A stretch of DNA of 64,000 nt from an uncultured Lachnospiraceae bacterium. GTDB taxonomy: Bacteria > Bacillota > Clostridia > Lachnospirales > Lachnospiraceae. Position numbers and translations under genes: made by a program. The first letter of the stretch is position 1, and the number at the start of each line of letters is the position of its first letter. The stretch is taken from positions 174,127 through 238,126 of the forward strand of contig CALWES010000002.1 of the NCBI GenBank assembly GCA_944377405.1, given 5' to 3'. Below are positions 62,418 through 64,000 of this stretch, one piece after another. The notes below the pieces were generated by a model. It worked only from the letters and a program-made list of their open reading frames with translations. It was not told the DNA's origin and searched no databases.

Positions 62418-63427
62418 GCAGTCTTGGATCCCTGTGGCTTCTGATACAAAATGAGATTCTGGGAATGAAATGGCTGAATGTATTGATCGGAAACGGTCTT
62501 TCTGCCATGGGCCTGGATCTATCCTCTCCGGTGGGAGGAAGCATCCAGTTCTTCCTTTACGATGTCCTGAAGATCACTGTATTGCTCTGCGTTCTGATCT
62601 TTGTGATCTCTTATATCCAGAGCTATTTTCCGCCGGAGCGCAGTAAGCGCATCCTGGGCCGATTTCACGGGATCGGCGCCAATGTGATCGCAGCCCTGCT
62701 GGGGACCGTGACCCCCTTTTGTTCCTGTTCCTCCATTCCCTTATTCATGGGCTTTACAAGTGCAGGCCTTCCCCTTGGGGTCACTTTTTCTTTTCTGATC
62801 TCATCTCCCATGGTGGATCTGGGGAGCCTGGTGCTTCTGACCGGCATTTTCGGCGTCAGGATCGCCCTGATCTATGTGATCCTGGGGCTTGTGATCGCAG
62901 TTCTGGGAGGCAGCCTGATCGAAAAGCTCCACATGGAAGCTTACGTAGAGGAATTCATCCGCAGAGCACCGCGGGTGGATGTGGAGGCAGCGTCCCTTAC
63001 AGGGCTTGAGCGCCTGGACTATGCAAAGACACAGATGATTGGCACCCTGAAGAAGGTCTTTCCCTATATCCTGATAGGCGTAGGAATCGGAGCGGTCATC
63101 CATAACTGGATACCGGAGCCGTGGATCGAGCTGATCCTGGGAAGCCACAATCCCTTTGGGGTGATCCTTGCGACTCTGGTGGGGATCCCCATGTATGCGG
63201 ATATTTTCGGCACGATCCCGGTTGCGGAGGCCCTGCTTTATAAGGGAGCCCAGCTGGGCACGATCCTGTCCTTCATGATGGGAGTCACGACCCTGAGCCT
63301 GCCCTCGATCATCATGCTCCGTAAGGCAGTCAAACCAAAGCTTCTGGCCCTGTTCATCGGGATCTGCACGGTGGGGATCATCCTTGTGGGATACTTCTTT
63401 AATGGGATCGAGTTTCTGCTGATCTGA
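62414..63427 (+). CDS. ArsP-like permease (DUF318)
   Basis: A 337-residue membrane protein with about eight to ten helices. The conserved TPFCSCSSIPLFMGF is the ArsP/DUF318 signature; ArsP of Campylobacter exports trivalent organoarsenicals through a cysteine pair. GIPMYADIFGTIPVAEALL is also family-typical. The ATG at 62414 has AAAAGGA upstream and a 4-base overlap; an ATG at 62393 lies inside the previous gene. Co-transcription with an ArsR fusion supports a metalloid resistance role. Confidence 0.85.
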   Translation: MSSLGSLWLLIQNEILGMKWLNVLIGNGLSAMGLDLSSPVGGSIQFFLYDVLKITVLLCVLIFVISYIQSYFPPERSKRILGRFHGIGANVIAALLGTVTPFCSCSSIPLFMGFTSAGLPLGVTFSFLISSPMVDLGSLVLLTGIFGVRIALIYVILGLVIAVLGGSLIEKLHMEAYVEEFIRRAPRVDVEAASLTGLERLDYAKTQMIGTLKKVFPYILIGVGIGAVIHNWIPEPWIELILGSHNPFGVILATLVGIPMYADIFGTIPVAEALLYKGAQLGTILSFMMGVTTLSLPSIIMLRKAVKPKLLALFIGICTVGIILVGYFFNGIEFLLI

Positions 63428-63535
63428 TGGCCGGTAAATCTGGCCGGTACGGTCCTATTGGCCGTGGGGGCAAACATTTTATGGCTGCTTGGGCCGTTTA
63501 CAGGCCCTGGGACGGCCTGATTTCCATTTTGTTTG
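63428..63535 (+). other. Post-operon intergenic segment
   Basis: Contains GC-rich inverted repeats such as AGGCC-CTGGGAC-GGCCT near 63500-63520 followed by a T-rich stretch, a possible terminator for the ars-like operon. No gene is seen. Confidence 0.45.
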
Positions 63536-63755
63536 ATTTTGGGTGTACGTTTAAGGGTCGGATACACCTCAATTTCAAGGAACTTAATTTTGAGGTGTAA
63601 GTTTAGGAAGATATGACGGCTTTTTGAAGCATTTCTTCGATTCGGGGTGTACCTGCCAGGCCAAAATTACACCCCAAATTTCAAAAAATGAAAATCGGAC
63701 CGTCAAAAAGCCTTAAAGTTACACCCCAAATTTGAAAAGATGAAATTTAGACCGT
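63536..63755. repeat. Cluster of about six TACACCYCAAATTT repeats in both orientations
   Basis: Copies lie near 63537-63548 (-), 63562-63576 (+), 63586-63600 (-), 63641-63652 (-), 63667-63703 (+) and 63719-63755 (+). The last two are 37-base near-identical direct repeats. GACGGCTTTTTGA at 63615-63627 is also inverted against GTCAAAAAGCC at 63702-63712. The region can fold into several alternative structures. No ORF of note is present. Confidence 0.7.
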
Positions 63756-63909
63756 ACTGTGGACATTAAATGGCAAGGGTATGCTGGCTGCATATTGCTT
63801 TTTAATTGTCAATATAGTAAAATATTTAGATATCATAGTGGAAGTTTGTGTTAAATTTGTACAATAGCTATGAGCGAATAATATTTTACAGGAGTTGACA
63901 AGGGGCCGT

Positions 63910-64000
<91 letters not shown>

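Noticed and set aside
63536..63755. CRISPR-like or IS terminal repeats
   Set aside because: Units are degenerate, unevenly spaced and in both orientations, and no transposase is nearby.

Overview
The window looks like chromosomal DNA of an anaerobic, moderately high-GC Clostridia-type Firmicute, probably Lachnospiraceae or a relative. This rests on a PolC-type replicative polymerase in the order rseP-ispG-polC, AGGAGG-like ribosome binding sites, TTGACA/TATAAT promoters, and a Stickland-type amino-acid fermentation repertoire. No rRNA, prophage, IS element or CRISPR array was seen.

Layout. 1-5.4 kb: housekeeping rseP (3' end), ispG, polC. 5.4-7.8 kb: a sodium symporter and an orphan, 5'-damaged ABC ATPase. 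7.9-13.8 kb: accessory component B locus of the glycine/sarcosine/betaine reductase family (two grdX genes, a TetR regulator, a grdE-like and a selenocysteine-containing grdB-like gene, a YkvI-like transporter). 13.8-29.2 kb: a class I glutamine-amidotransferase-like hydrolase, two complete oligopeptide ABC transporters, two peptidases and three tRNAs (Pro, Glu, Thr; the last ends at 29.35 kb). 29.5-33.9 kb: a two-component system, selD (itself a selenoprotein) and an AAA+ enhancer-binding-type regulator. 34.3-43.6 kb: the glycine reductase locus (AGCS symporter, grdE, grdB, trxB, trxA, grdA, and one gene in which grdC and grdD are fused). 43.7-47.2 kb: selC, selA, selB. 47.3-50.8 kb: selenium-trafficking genes (yedE, a TusA-like gene, DUF3343, a cysteine desulfurase/selenocysteine lyase-like gene, yedF). 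50.9-60.8 kb: the most unusual block, a radical SAM/selenodomain cluster combined with TVP38 membrane proteins and a sugar-type ABC importer whose binding protein carries an N-terminal YdjY-like cysteine-rich domain. 60.9-63.4 kb: an ArsR-CobW fusion, a thioredoxin-like protein and an ArsP-type permease. 63.4-64.0 kb: degenerate repeats and a (GACA)n tract inside the start of an ORF that leaves the window.

How it fits together. Peptide importers and peptidases supply amino acids. Glycine, and probably sarcosine or betaine, is reduced by selenoproteins GrdA and GrdB with electrons from NADPH through TrxB/TrxA, and component C releases acetyl phosphate. SelA, SelB, SelC and SelD make and insert selenocysteine, and the neighbouring genes probably handle selenium. 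Four protein types are read through in-frame UGA: SelD, GrdA, two GrdB paralogues and a radical SAM protein, five genes in all. The 50.9-60.8 kb block resembles E. coli ydjXYZ-ynjABC in domain content and could import or modify a selenium- or arsenic-bearing metabolite; that function is inference.
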